DNA of 64,000 nucleotides from Gammaproteobacteria bacterium 45_16_T64 (GCA_002162955.1 MABD01000034.1:62001-126000); one strand, 5' to 3'. Shown: positions 36,824 to 46,366, counted from the stretch's first letter. Made by a program: numbers and translations. The notes: a model not told the origin generated them from the sequence alone.

Positions 36824-38827
36824 GTGTCCAAGCTAAATCCCCGACAATCCGAAGCCGTTCACTACATTGACAACCCTCTCTTAGTGCTAGCGGGTGCGGG
36901 CTCCGGAAAGACCAGTGTAATCACCCGAAAAATCGCTTACTTGATACAAACCTGCGAGATACCCGCGAATAAAATTGTGGCGCTAACATTTACCAACAAA
37001 GCCGCACGAGAAATGAAGGAGCGAGTGGGGACACTGCTTAAGGGTCGTGAAGGCCGTGGCCTGACGGTGTCCACGTTTCATAACCTCGGGCTGAATATGG
37101 TCCGCAAAGAGCTAAAACACTTAGGACTAAAAGCAGGTTTTTCCATTTTTGATGATCAAGACAGTAAAACGCTATTATCTGAGATCATTATGAATGAAGG
37201 CTCTGGCGAAGATGATGAAGTTAACACCGTGCGCTATACCATTTCGAATTGGAAAAATGACCTAATCACACCATCACTGGCCATTTCTAGGGCGAAAGAT
37301 GAACTTGAGATGAAAGCAGCTCAAGCCTATGCCTTGTATGATCGCTATTTACGCGCCTACAACGCAGTGGACTTTGATGATCTGATTCTTTTGCCCACCT
37401 TGATGCTACGGGACAATGAAGAGATTCGTGAGCGCTGGCAGCGGCGCATCCGTTACATGCTAGTGGATGAGTATCAAGATACCAACACCTCCCAGTACCT
37501 CTTAGTTCGCCTGCTTGTGGGTCATCGCGCCGCGTTTACCGTTGTTGGCGACGACGACCAATCTATTTACTCATGGCGCGGTGCAAAACCCGAAAACTTG
37601 GCGTTGCTCAAAGAAGACTTCCCCGCACTCAAAGTTGTCATGCTAGAACAAAACTACCGCTCCACCAGCCGTATACTTAAGGCCGCTAACGCCGTCATCG
37701 ACAACAACCCCCATGTGTTTGAGAAAAAGCTCTGGAGCGAGCACGGCATGGGGGAATTAATTCGTGTCGTGCGCTGTAAAAGTGAAGAACACGAAACTGA
37801 ACGTATAGCCCATGACATTATTAACCAAAAAATTCAGAAAGCGCGCTCCTTTAAGGATTTTGCCGTTCTGTATCGTGGCAACCACCAATCTCGCTTGCTA
37901 GAAATCAAACTACAAGCGTACCAAATCCCCTATAAAGTCAGTGGCGGCAGTTCCTTTTTTGGCAAAGCCGAAATAAAGGATGTAATGGGTTACCTGCGAG
38001 TGATGATTAACCCCGATGACGACAACGCATTCTTACGTGTCGTTAATACCCCCCGCAGAGAAATTGGCCCAAGCACACTAGAGAAGCTCGGGCAATATGC
38101 CCATGCCCGTGAGTGCAGCATGTACAGTGCCTGTGGCGAATTGGGGTTAGAGACTCAGCTTAAACAACGCCAACACGCCAATCTGCAACGATTCAGTGCC
38201 TGGATTGAGGAAATGCGAGACACCATCCTTCGTGGTGACGCCGTTGCCGGCATCAAACAATTGCTACGGGACATTGATTACGAGCAATGGTTACAAGAAC
38301 AATCTAGCAGCACCAAGATGGCAGAGAAACGCATGGAAAACGTCTGGCATCTGATCAGTTCCATCGAACGCATGCTAGAAAAAAGCGATGATGGCAATGT
38401 AGAAGAAGTGATTGGGAAGCTCGTACTATTAGATTTATTGGATCAACAACAAGAAGAAGATGATTCTGATCGCGTGCAATTAATGACACTGCACGCCTCC
38501 AAAGGCTTGGAATACCCTTACGTCTTTTTGATGGGCATGGAAGAGGAAATATTACCCCATCGCTCCAGTATCGAAGAAGACAGCATCGAAGAAGAAAGAC
38601 GACTGATGTACGTAGGCATTACTCGAGCGAAGAAAGAGCTCACGCTGACGCTAGCAGCAAAGCGCCGCATGTATGGTGAAGACTTTGACACTACTCCCAG
38701 TCGATTTATCGATGAAATAGACCCGGATGACCTTGTATGGGAAGGCAAAGGTGACGCAAAGTCTAAAGCCGAAACCCAAGCATTGGGGCAGGCACATTTA
38801 GCCAATATTCGCTCTCTTTTGGACTAA
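36824..38827 (+). CDS. rep: ATP-dependent DNA helicase Rep
   Basis: 667 residues from GTG (E. coli Rep 673). SF1A 3'-5' helicase that clears proteins ahead of the replisome. Motif I LAGAGSGKTSVIT, Ia ALTFTNKAAREMKERVG, II LVDEYQDTN, III VVGDDDQSIYSWRGA, IV LEQNYRST, V LMTLHASKGLEYPYVFLMG and VI RRLMYVGITRAKKEL are all present. The start MSKLNPRQSEAV aligns with the E. coli start MRLNPGQQQAV, which decides for the GTG although the ribosome site is weak. Confidence 0.97.
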   Translation: MSKLNPRQSEAVHYIDNPLLVLAGAGSGKTSVITRKIAYLIQTCEIPANKIVALTFTNKAAREMKERVGTLLKGREGRGLTVSTFHNLGLNMVRKELKHLGLKAGFSIFDDQDSKTLLSEIIMNEGSGEDDEVNTVRYTISNWKNDLITPSLAISRAKDELEMKAAQAYALYDRYLRAYNAVDFDDLILLPTLMLRDNEEIRERWQRRIRYMLVDEYQDTNTSQYLLVRLLVGHRAAFTVVGDDDQSIYSWRGAKPENLALLKEDFPALKVVMLEQNYRSTSRILKAANAVIDNNPHVFEKKLWSEHGMGELIRVVRCKSEEHETERIAHDIINQKIQKARSFKDFAVLYRGNHQSRLLEIKLQAYQIPYKVSGGSSFFGKAEIKDVMGYLRVMINPDDDNAFLRVVNTPRREIGPSTLEKLGQYAHARECSMYSACGELGLETQLKQRQHANLQRFSAWIEEMRDTILRGDAVAGIKQLLRDIDYEQWLQEQSSSTKMAEKRMENVWHLISSIERMLEKSDDGNVEEVIGKLVLLDLLDQQQEEDDSDRVQLMTLHASKGLEYPYVFLMGMEEEILPHRSSIEEDSIEEERRLMYVGITRAKKELTLTLAAKRRMYGEDFDTTPSRFIDEIDPDDLVWEGKGDAKSKAETQALGQAHLANIRSLLD

Positions 38828-38837
38828 ATCAATAGGC

Positions 38838-38872
38838 ATAAAAAAGCGCAGAATAACTTCTACGCTTTTTTT
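38838..38872. terminator. Terminator between rep and the first porin
   Basis: AAAAAAGCGCAGAA and TTCTACGCTTTTTTT form a hairpin with one mismatch and flanking A and T runs between convergent genes. Confidence 0.92.
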
Positions 38873-38885
38873 ATGATCTCGAGGC

Positions 38886-39668
38886 TTACTCTATTGGTAG
38901 AGTATACGAGACGACCACTAGCGGGTCTTCGTCTCTATTTTCATACTTAGTAGTATCACCCGAAACCTCTAGTTGTTTCTGATCAGTAATCTTACTGACG
39001 GTAAAGGTCAAATTATCATTGTAGGCGTAACTAACATCGAGGTGTGAATAGTCCGTACCAACGTCCCCAACCGCAATATCTGATGCCCCACCAATCGGAT
39101 TATCTTCGTCATAATCATTATAATCCGCTATACCCAGTGTTACAGTGAGTTGCTTGAAAGTAGCGTTAAATGCGTAGTACTGGAATCCAGAAACACCCGC
39201 TGCCTTCGCTTTTTCACTGTCGGCGCTGCCATAACTGCCATCGGCAACGTTCGCCTGATAATCAAACGAGAAAGGGCCATAACCAACATTTAAAAATATC
39301 TCGGAGAAGTCACCAAACTGATCAGCCGAATCCATGCCGGGGTAATTATAATTGATGATACTCACATCGAGAGAAATCTGATCAAATTCCATCCCATACC
39401 CAACGAAGAGATCATATTCAGACCCGGCAGCCTGATCACCACTTGTCGCCCAAACCCCACCATAAAAGCCGTTCATGCTAGCGATCAAATCACCAGATAC
39501 CATTGCGCGGCCATTACCTAGATCGATACCACGAAATAGATACAAATTAGACACTGATACCGACGCAGATACATCCACCTCCGCCACTGCCTGTGTCGCC
39601 CCCATAGCGCCTGTAACCGCTACTGCTAACGCAGACAATCGGATCGCATTTATTTTATTCTTCAACAT
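38886..39668 (-). CDS. TorF-family putative porin, copy 1
   Basis: 260 residues. Signal peptide (NAIRLSALAVAVTGAMGATQAVA) followed by EVDVSASVSVSNLYLFRGID, the start expected of the TIGR02001/TorF-type porin-like family, with alternating beta strands and a C-terminal VVVSYTLPIE. Outer-membrane beta-barrel is likely. Closely related to the next gene (shared EVDVSAS, LFRG.DLGNG, SYAYNDNLTFTVSKI and SYTLPI/SYSMPI), so the two are tandem paralogues. Confidence 0.85.
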   Translation of the reverse strand: MLKNKINAIRLSALAVAVTGAMGATQAVAEVDVSASVSVSNLYLFRGIDLGNGRAMVSGDLIASMNGFYGGVWATSGDQAAGSEYDLFVGYGMEFDQISLDVSIINYNYPGMDSADQFGDFSEIFLNVGYGPFSFDYQANVADGSYGSADSEKAKAAGVSGFQYYAFNATFKQLTVTLGIADYNDYDEDNPIGGASDIAVGDVGTDYSHLDVSYAYNDNLTFTVSKITDQKQLEVSGDTTKYENRDEDPLVVVSYTLPIE

Positions 39669-40038
39669 TTGGTTTCCCCAACGAGCGTGAATGTGGGAGG
39701 TAAACTCCCGCTGTTAAATTCCATTTGCCAACAAGCTCCATCGTTATCTGCGCATGTCGCTCTTGCGGGCAGAGTCCAGGATGGGTTCTTACATCGGAAA
39801 TGTTAGTCATTAAAAAAGTAGCAGCTAAATGCAAGGTCTACCAAACTATTGGATAAAAAAAGTTACATTTTTTAACTTTGCCAAGCACTTAGAAGAAGAT
39901 AGAACAAAAAACAACCAAATATTTAGAAAACAAGAAAGGAAATATTTGCGGGCAACATCCAATATAAAAACAATCCATTTTAAAAAAGTAAGCGCTACCA
40001 GTAGCGCTTACTTTTCATACTACTAAAACAACAGAATC
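39669..40038. other. 370-base spacer between two porin genes
   Basis: Contains the promoter region of porin copy 1 on the right side of its start and the terminator of copy 2 at its other end. The middle is A-rich and no gene could be supported; a small open frame at 39829-40026 has no ribosome site or protein-like composition. Confidence 0.6.
39984..40015 (-). terminator. Terminator of porin copy 2
   Basis: AAAAGTAAGCGCTAC and GTAGCGCTTACTTTT: a perfect 15-base stem with T run on the minus strand, 24 bases after the porin stop. Confidence 0.95.
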
Positions 40039-40800
40039 TTACTTAATTGGCATTGAGTAAGAAACAACAAATAGTAGATCATCGTCGATAAAGCTTAACG
40101 AATCATAAGCAGTTTGGTTTGCTGTAGATAGAGCGTCATAGTCATCAGAGCTCAACTCATTATTTGCATTTAAGTCTTTTTCGAAATCAACTATCTTGCT
40201 GACGGTAAAAGACAGGTTGTCATTGTACGCATAAGTGATATCTAGATGGGTGTAATCAAGGCTATAGTCTTCGTTATCATACGTCGCATCATCTTCTACG
40301 TCTGAATAACCTAGCACAGCGCTAAACGCTCCAAGCTCTGCACTAAGAGAGTAATATTCGTAGTCAGTATCACCCGCTACATTATCCCAATAGGAGAAAG
40401 TCACCATCTCAAAGCCCACTTCAACAAATACTTCTGACAAATCGCCAAAAGAATCGGAACCAGAGATCGATGGGTAAACATAATTTACCACACCTGCATT
40501 CAACGATACTGGACCTGCATCTAGCGCATAGCCAGCAATAAGGTCATATTCAGAACCATTAGCATCACCGCTTGACGCCCAAACGCTGGCATAAGCACCA
40601 CCAACAGTTCCTGTGATATCCCCAAATATTGCGCCATTACCATTACCTAGATCTTTACCACGAAATAGGTAAGAGCTAGCAACACCTGCCGATGCAGACA
40701 CATCAACTTCTGCAATAGTTGATGTAGAAAAAGACATTGCAGTTGCAGCAGTTAACCCCAAAGTAGCAAATCGAATTGCCGTAGATAGTGTTGATTTCAT
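40039..40800 (-). CDS. TorF-family putative porin, copy 2
   Basis: 253 residues from the ATG at 40800 preceded by a GGGGGG tract; the 31 extra upstream codons are not signal-peptide-like. Signal peptide ATLGLTAATAMSFSTSTIA, then EVDVSASAGVASSYLFRGKD. Acidic, Asp/Tyr-rich loops and a C-terminal VVSYSMPIK typical of a barrel end. Tandem with copy 1 in the same orientation but separately terminated, implying independent expression. Confidence 0.85.
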   Translation of the reverse strand: MKSTLSTAIRFATLGLTAATAMSFSTSTIAEVDVSASAGVASSYLFRGKDLGNGNGAIFGDITGTVGGAYASVWASSGDANGSEYDLIAGYALDAGPVSLNAGVVNYVYPSISGSDSFGDLSEVFVEVGFEMVTFSYWDNVAGDTDYEYYSLSAELGAFSAVLGYSDVEDDATYDNEDYSLDYTHLDITYAYNDNLSFTVSKIVDFEKDLNANNELSSDDYDALSTANQTAYDSLSFIDDDLLFVVSYSMPIK

Positions 40801-41035
40801 AATAGTGACCCCCCAAGGTCTTCTATTGATACATGGGCCATAAAAGCGCAGCCCAAATTTATAGTTATTTTGCGTCGTTAATATAGCAGGCATTATGCCA
40901 ATTTAGCAAAAGCTCGGAAATACGGGGGGTTCAGCGTAATCACATGAAACTAAAGCGCCCGTACAAAAAAGGAACACGCACCAAAACGAAGCTTGCACAA
41001 AAACAATGCGCACAACTATGGGGCACAAAGTGACT

Positions 41036-41068
41036 TATAGGTCAGTCAATGCAACTTACTGACCTATA
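41036..41068 (-). terminator. Hairpin overlapping the stop of the glycine-rich protein gene
   Basis: TATAGGTCAGT and ACTGACCTATA form an 11-base stem with an 11-base loop; the stop codon lies in the loop. No T run follows, so termination strength is doubtful. Confidence 0.5.
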
Positions 41069-42462
41069 GACGCTTTCTCTTTTTCTGACACAACAGGCAC
41101 CGAAGGTTTAGCTTCTTTTTGCACCACTTTCTCTACGATTTTCTCTTTGATTACCTGTTGAGACGGTCGCGCTTCCAACTGAACCACCCGCTCTAACAAG
41201 CGCTCAATAAGCTTGCGTGACTTGGCACTTTCCGAATCAGCGGATGCCTGCGCTGCCTGGATCGCAACCATCGACGACGCTAATACTTCAACTTGTGTGT
41301 TAGAGGTTTCTAGCTGAAGATTCGCTTGAACGAGTGCAGCCTCCAAAGCTTTCACCTTCCCCTGCAGGCTGGCCGCCTCAGTGGCTGCAGACACATTACT
41401 TTGTGCGCGATCAGTAACGACTGTGGAAAGCTGGGCTTTTAGCTCTTCCGATTGCTGTTTAAACAACGCTAACTCTGCATTCACTTTGACCAGTTCCATT
41501 GCAGCCGCCTCCGCTTTCTTAGCCGTCAACGACCTCTCCAAAGCCATGGATTCACGTAGATCCGCCACCGAGCCCTGCTGCTGAGATTGTGAGCTGGCGA
41601 TAACATTCATTTGCCCCTCAAGATCTCGATCCATCAATGTTTGCCCCGCAACACCCACTCGGCCTTTCTTGCCCAACCGCCCCATTTGCCCGGTTTGCCC
41701 CGCCGGCATCCATTTTTTACTGCCCGTGAGGGTGCGCATATTGATGTACTTGCCTTCCGCGCCACCTCCTCCATTACCACCTGAAGCCCCCACTCCTCCT
41801 AGGCCTCCGCTATTCTCAACAGCCACATATTGAGTAAGCGCACCCTTAGACACGGAGCCCGGCTTGTAACTATAGGCAATACGGACATAACCGCCGTTGC
41901 CACCATCACCACCGTCACCACCTTGACCACCAGCACCACCATCAGGTCCAGTGCAACGGACTACCTTTCCACCATGCTGTCCTGCACCACCACGGCCACC
42001 AACACCGCCAGCGCCACCATTGCTTTTTATTACAACGCTACCAATAGAATCAATCACAAGGCGCATAGAAATAGATCGACCATCACTTCCATTTCCACCG
42101 TGCGTTCCATCTTCTCCTGCGTTGCCGTCGGTACACTTATCTGCGCTGCCCGAAGCGCTCTTACCAATACCACCTTTTGCTCCAGGTAACGCTGAGGCGT
42201 CGATAACCACTCCTTTACCGAGCGTGACACTACTCGCTTCAAGATGCCAACGACTGACTTCACTATCAAAGTTGATAACAGCATTATCACCTACAGTGAA
42301 ATCCGTTAAGAACATTTCACTGTTCTCTTTAGTGACGGTATAGGTAGTACCTGCCTCTATCACTAACGTTTCACCCTCTGCCATAGCACTAATTGGCGAC
42401 AAGGATGACAAAAGAACAACACAGGAAACGGGGATGGTAAAAATTCTGGTTACGATATTCAT
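41056..42462 (-). CDS. Secreted glycine-rich, coiled-coil protein
   Basis: 468 residues from ATG at 42462 (17 codons of open frame precede it without signal-peptide character). Signal peptide IFTIPVSCVVLLSSLSPISA. Residues about 25-75 look like a small beta domain (GTTYTVTKENSEMFLTDFTV). Residues about 90-270 are rich in Gly in GGxGGxGG patterns interrupted by short strands, with a few cysteines. Residues about 285-430 form a long Ala/Glu/Gln/Leu coiled coil, ending with VIKEKIVEKVVQKEAKPS. A surface or matrix stalk protein is plausible. No family recognised. Confidence 0.75.
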   Translation of the reverse strand: MNIVTRIFTIPVSCVVLLSSLSPISAMAEGETLVIEAGTTYTVTKENSEMFLTDFTVGDNAVINFDSEVSRWHLEASSVTLGKGVVIDASALPGAKGGIGKSASGSADKCTDGNAGEDGTHGGNGSDGRSISMRLVIDSIGSVVIKSNGGAGGVGGRGGAGQHGGKVVRCTGPDGGAGGQGGDGGDGGNGGYVRIAYSYKPGSVSKGALTQYVAVENSGGLGGVGASGGNGGGGAEGKYINMRTLTGSKKWMPAGQTGQMGRLGKKGRVGVAGQTLMDRDLEGQMNVIASSQSQQQGSVADLRESMALERSLTAKKAEAAAMELVKVNAELALFKQQSEELKAQLSTVVTDRAQSNVSAATEAASLQGKVKALEAALVQANLQLETSNTQVEVLASSMVAIQAAQASADSESAKSRKLIERLLERVVQLEARPSQQVIKEKIVEKVVQKEAKPSVPVVSEKEKASIGQ

Positions 42463-42628
42463 GACTTTCTCGATTATTTCAATGACGGCAGACCGGGTAT
42501 AAAACAGCCACACCTATCCATATTTTGATTCTTATTCTATTTACCCTATCACTGAAAAATAACCGTAAATCAGTAAATTGCAAGCTATCGGCGAATATTA
42601 ACCAGGGATTGCTGTGTATTTACAGGCA

Positions 42629-42668
42629 CAAAAAAACCCCGCGCCGGCTACGGTGCGAGGTTTTTTTA
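42629..42668 (-). terminator. Terminator of the cytochrome c5 gene
   Basis: AAAAAACCCCGCGCC and GGTGCGAGGTTTTTT surround a short loop; on the minus strand the hairpin ends in a T run. It lies 14 bases after the cytochrome stop. Confidence 0.92.
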
Positions 42669-42681
42669 GAACGCAGTTTGG

Positions 42682-43107
42682 TTATTTGCTGTTTTCAACC
42701 AAATAATCAACAACCGCTTTAATTGAGTCATCAGAACAATCACCACAGGCACCCTTAGGAGGCATAGCGTTGAAGCCGCTTATTGCATGGCTGTATAGCA
42801 CATCAATACCTTGAGCAATGCGAGGTGCCCAAGCATCCTTATCTCCTAACTTTGGAGCACCCGCTGCACCAGTACCATGACAGGCAAAACACTTGGCTTG
42901 ATAAGTGTCTTTACCAGAAGGTGCGGCTGCCGGTGCAGCTTCTGCGACAACCGGTGCAGGGCCCGCGCAATCTTTACCCTCGACACATGGATTGGCCGAT
43001 GGAGCAACCCGCTCAGCGATACGCTCTGCAGTAAACTGGTTGCTTGCCAACGCACTCATACTGAATAGCATGACCACGATAAAACCTATTTTTTGTACAG
43101 CTTTCAT
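42682..43107 (-). CDS. Cytochrome c5 family protein
   Basis: 141 residues. Signal peptide IGFIVVMLFSMSALA, an Ala/Pro-rich linker (about 48-66), then the mono-haem domain with CFACHGTGAAGAPKLGDKDA (CxxCH haem attachment) and NAMPPKGACGDCSDD holding the axial Met and the second Cys pair typical of c5-type cytochromes. Periplasmic or membrane-linked electron carrier. The usual short c5 is extended here by an N-terminal region with its own Cys pair (CVEGKDC). Confidence 0.92.
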   Translation of the reverse strand: MKAVQKIGFIVVMLFSMSALASNQFTAERIAERVAPSANPCVEGKDCAGPAPVVAEAAPAAAPSGKDTYQAKCFACHGTGAAGAPKLGDKDAWAPRIAQGIDVLYSHAISGFNAMPPKGACGDCSDDSIKAVVDYLVENSK

Positions 43108-43379
43108 ATTGTCTCTCCCGTCAACAACAAACCGTTCACTGATTACAGCGATACCCTTTAAAAATTAGACGCGCAGTATAGCGCCAACCTTTGTAGGGTT
43201 TAAACCAATTTTTTTGGGTTGCATACTTATTCAGCACTTTACAACCTAAGTCAGTTAGTTTAGATTACGCACCTTCACGGCCTCAACGCATATAGCCTAC
43301 AGCGCAGCGATACATATTTCGTAATAAAAATCGCCTGTCAAGAATGGTGTTTATCATCACTATTCTTTACAATCCTCTG
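43108..43379. other. Spacer upstream of cytochrome c5
   Basis: Should hold the promoter of the leftward cytochrome gene. No coding sequence supported. TACAAT at 43368-43373 could be a -10 box for a rightward transcript into the candidate small RNA; no convincing -35 partner was found. Confidence 0.4.
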
Positions 43380-43452
43380 CACTGATAGGCCCGAAGAGGC
43401 CCGAACAGTTCCCCCTTTGTGGTTTGCGCGGCATGATGCTGCGCTTTTTTTT
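43380..43452 (+). ncRNA. Candidate small RNA with orphan terminator
   Basis: A strong intrinsic terminator, GCGCGGCATGATGCTGCGC (43426-43444) followed by eight T, stands on the plus strand where no plus-strand gene precedes it: the cytochrome gene reads away and rbgA starts 100 bases later. Upstream is a tandem repeat GGCCCGAAGA/GGCCCGAACA. This could be a short RNA of about 70 bases or a leader attenuator for the GTPase gene. Family not recognised. Confidence 0.45.
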
Positions 43453-43551
43453 GCCTGCGATTTATGATCTGACGATAGGGGTAGGAAGGTTTTTGAGGTA
43501 AAATGCCGTTCACTTCACGCACAACTCCATTTCTAGTACAAAGGTAGCAAT

Positions 43552-44481
43552 ATGAGCATTCAATGGTATCCCGGGCACATGAATAAGGCCCGCAAACAAA
43601 TCATCGAACTGCTACCACAGGTTGACCTCGTCATTGAAGTCACTGATGCGCGGATCCCTTACAGTAGTGAAAATCCACTACTTGCGACTCTGCGCGGCGA
43701 TAAGCCCTGCATAAAAGTACTCACCAAGAGCGACTTGGCTGACCCTACAACAACCCAGCAATGGCTTGACTATTTCGACCAAGAAAAGTCCACGCAAGGT
43801 ATTGCGTTAAGCACTGATCAACCCTCAGAAATGCGCCAACTGCTCGACCTGTGTCGCAAAATGCTGCCAGAAAAGGACAAAGGGTTACAATCCATCAAAG
43901 CGCTGATCATGGGTATTCCCAACGTCGGCAAATCCACACTTATTAACATTCTCGCCGACAAAATTATTGCCAAAACCGGTAACGAACCTGCGGTCACCAA
44001 AGGCCAACAGCGCATAAAACTCGATAATGGCATTGTTCTTTTTGATACACCGGGAATGCTCTGGCCAAAAGTTGAAAACCCCAACAGCGGGTATCGACTG
44101 GCTGCCAGTGGCGCTATTAAAGACACCGCGATGGAATATGACGATGTGGCTTTTTACACCGCCAAGTATCTTCTTGATGCCTATCCTCAGCGTATTCTTG
44201 AGCGTTTCCAACTTGATGAATTGCCATCAAGCGAACTCGAATTACTTGAGACTATCGGCAGACAACGAGGTTGCCTGCGCGGCGGCGGGCACGTAGACCT
44301 AAACAAAGTGTCTGTTGTCTTTCTTAATGAAATGCGATCCGGCACCCTCGGTCCTATTAGCTTAGAAACGCCCGAGACGATGCAAGCAGAGGAAATCGAA
44401 GTGGCACGCATCAAAGAAGAAAAAGCCCGCAAAGAAGAGGAGCGCAAAAAACACAAGAACCGAGGAAAGCGCCAACAATAA
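43552..44481 (+). CDS. YlqF/RbgA-family ribosome biogenesis GTPase
   Basis: 309 residues. Circularly permuted GTPase: WYPGHMNKARK at the start, G4 LTKSDL (about 61-66) before G1 MGIPNVGKSTLINIL (about 120-134), then G3 LFDTPGMLWP. The C-terminal helical region is followed by a charged tail (RIKEEKARKEEERKKHKNRG) longer than usual. In Bacillus RbgA matures the 50S subunit; in gammaproteobacteria the role is less clear. Stands alone. Confidence 0.9.
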   Translation: MSIQWYPGHMNKARKQIIELLPQVDLVIEVTDARIPYSSENPLLATLRGDKPCIKVLTKSDLADPTTTQQWLDYFDQEKSTQGIALSTDQPSEMRQLLDLCRKMLPEKDKGLQSIKALIMGIPNVGKSTLINILADKIIAKTGNEPAVTKGQQRIKLDNGIVLFDTPGMLWPKVENPNSGYRLAASGAIKDTAMEYDDVAFYTAKYLLDAYPQRILERFQLDELPSSELELLETIGRQRGCLRGGGHVDLNKVSVVFLNEMRSGTLGPISLETPETMQAEEIEVARIKEEKARKEEERKKHKNRGKRQQ

Positions 44482-44944
44482 GCATTTACATTTTTCTACA
44501 AACCATCCCCAAAACTCCCCGAATAATTCCATGTTTAATGGTGCTCCTATAAAATAGGGCACCATCTGTCATCTTATCTTTGCCAAACACAATCCCCTCT
44601 GTTGTCCGATATTACCTCTCGACGCTCAACCCGCGCCATAAACATCAGTCTGTCATCCTTATTTCATTTGTTTCTTATTCCTACCTTTTCTACCTTAACT
44701 GTCGCCCTAACCTTCGGAAATCTAATGTGTTTTCCCTTTTATTTAAAAAACACGATAGATCAGCACCAATAGACGCCAACTCGTTAAGTAAAAAAACCGC
44801 CTAATTGGGCCTTACTATTGTCCTTTTCTTACCAGCCACACTCATAACCAAATGATAACTTTATTAATAACAGCCCGACTCATCTAGAGCGGAAAGTTTA
44901 TCCAATAAAAACAACGAAAAATATAATAATACTGGAGATCAGTT
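44482..44944. other. Intergenic region before the lipase-like gene
   Basis: 463 bases without a supportable gene. A near-perfect hairpin at 44538-44565 (ATGGTGC.CCTAT and ATAGG.GCACCAT) has no T run; it may end the GTPase transcript. The last 120 bases are AT-rich and probably hold the promoter of the lipoprotein gene, whose ATG follows CTGGAGATC. Confidence 0.55.
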
Positions 44945-46306
44945 ATGAGACTTCGACGCATTCTTTTTGTTTTTTCAATTGTACTATATACAAATCTACT
45001 CACCGGTTGCGGTAGTGGCTCATCAGTAGAAGGACTTTATACCGCCGTCACTGCGGATGGTGTTGATATTAAAATACGACGCTATCGCCCGGACCCAACG
45101 CATAATTATAACAACACCCAACCCATCGTACTGTTTCCGGGAATTCTATTAAATATTAATGAATTTCTATCCCACACACCGAAAGGCCAAAAATTTAATT
45201 ATCGAAAAATGGATCTTCCGAATGACCTCGCCGAGTGGGCCATAGGAGATGAATATATTGAAGATGATCCAATGGTCTATTACAACTTATCACATTACCT
45301 TTGGACGCAAGGTTACGATGTATGGCTGGCAAATTATCGCGGTATTGGACGGGGGGATTTTGAAAGTGAAAAAGGCAACACCAGAACTAATTTGGATGTG
45401 TGGGCAGCATTAGATACGCCAGCAGTCATTAATAAAGTAAAACAAATCACAGGTAAAAAACCCGTCATCGGCGGACATAGCACTGGTGGTTTGGTGTCAT
45501 ATTTATACCTACAAGGTGTAACCATGGACCCGGTACCGGTCAGAAAAGGTGACTACATTCCGCATCTCGAATCCAGTGCAGCATTAGCAGTGCAACGTAA
45601 TGCTGGTGTTGCCGGTTTCCTAGGAATTGATCCTGCAGGAAGCCCCACATTAGCCTACGAGAGCTTAATCGATAACGGAATAATATGGACTGTACTGGCA
45701 CAACGTTGGTATTTTGATTTGGATTATATGGTCGGCGAAATCATTATGCCGTTACTTCCACCAGCACTTACTAGCAGCACGGTTTCCCTTATATTTAATA
45801 CCGTCTCCAACTTGTCTGATGCTTTCCCCGCTTGGTTACTGCCCGACACGATGGATCTTTTTGGCGCGGTAAACTTTTGGCAAACAGACCAAATGAATCG
45901 ATACACCTCCGATTACGTAGGCCGAATGTCGCTATCCAGTTTATACCTGCGTTCGTTATCACAATATGCAGACTGGGGTATCAATGGTACCTTTAGAGAG
46001 CACTGGATGAACGGCGAAGAAAACAAAGGCCGAATCAATCCACCGGATGCGATGGATAATGATGGTTATTATCGTTTTAATGAGAATATGTCACGCATGA
46101 CCGTACCTGCCCTATCCATTTTTTCTGACAGTTCTGGTTTGGTCGATACCGATACCATGGTGGAAATACTCTATAACGGTAAGACCTATCACCATAACGA
46201 TGACTGGATAGAAATTGAGGGATCTGGCCATGTTGACATCACTACCAATGAGAATGCGCCAACCATCCTTTTCCCAACAATAGGTGAGTGGCTAGATAAC
46301 CTTTAA
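44945..46306 (+). CDS. Lipase-like alpha/beta hydrolase lipoprotein
   Basis: 453 residues. Lipobox LLTGC with Cys22, so membrane-anchored. The core has VLFPGILLNINEFL, YDVWLANYRGIGRGDFESEK and the nucleophile elbow GGHSTGGLVSYLYL; a late segment VPALSIFSDSSGLVDTDTM would carry the acid and EGSGHVDIT the His. The WLANYRG style is like eukaryotic acid lipases and bacterial PHB/lipid esterases. Substrate not determinable. Own promoter region and terminator. Confidence 0.85.
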   Translation: MRLRRILFVFSIVLYTNLLTGCGSGSSVEGLYTAVTADGVDIKIRRYRPDPTHNYNNTQPIVLFPGILLNINEFLSHTPKGQKFNYRKMDLPNDLAEWAIGDEYIEDDPMVYYNLSHYLWTQGYDVWLANYRGIGRGDFESEKGNTRTNLDVWAALDTPAVINKVKQITGKKPVIGGHSTGGLVSYLYLQGVTMDPVPVRKGDYIPHLESSAALAVQRNAGVAGFLGIDPAGSPTLAYESLIDNGIIWTVLAQRWYFDLDYMVGEIIMPLLPPALTSSTVSLIFNTVSNLSDAFPAWLLPDTMDLFGAVNFWQTDQMNRYTSDYVGRMSLSSLYLRSLSQYADWGINGTFREHWMNGEENKGRINPPDAMDNDGYYRFNENMSRMTVPALSIFSDSSGLVDTDTMVEILYNGKTYHHNDDWIEIEGSGHVDITTNENAPTILFPTIGEWLDNL

Positions 46307-46320
46307 GTAGCGCAGCCATT

Positions 46321-46366
46321 AGTTTAGCTCGTCACTTCCCCCCCCAGTGATGAGCTAAACTTTTTT
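46321..46366. terminator. Terminator between the lipase-like and GNAT genes
   Basis: AGTTTAGCTCGTCAC and GTGATGAGCTAAACT with a loop containing nine C, followed by TTTTTT on the plus strand; the left side has only a few A, so it mainly serves the rightward gene. Confidence 0.9.

Noticed and set aside
39829-40026. Plus-strand frame of 65 codons between the porins
   Set aside because: Overlaps the terminator of porin copy 2 and has A-rich random composition.
41830-42343. Two overlapping plus-strand frames opposite the glycine-rich gene
   Set aside because: Low-complexity Thr or Pro/Ser/Ala frames arising from antisense glycine codons.
44580-44804. Plus-strand frame of 74 codons before the lipase-like gene
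   Set aside because: No ribosome site, Tyr/Ser/Leu-rich random-like composition.
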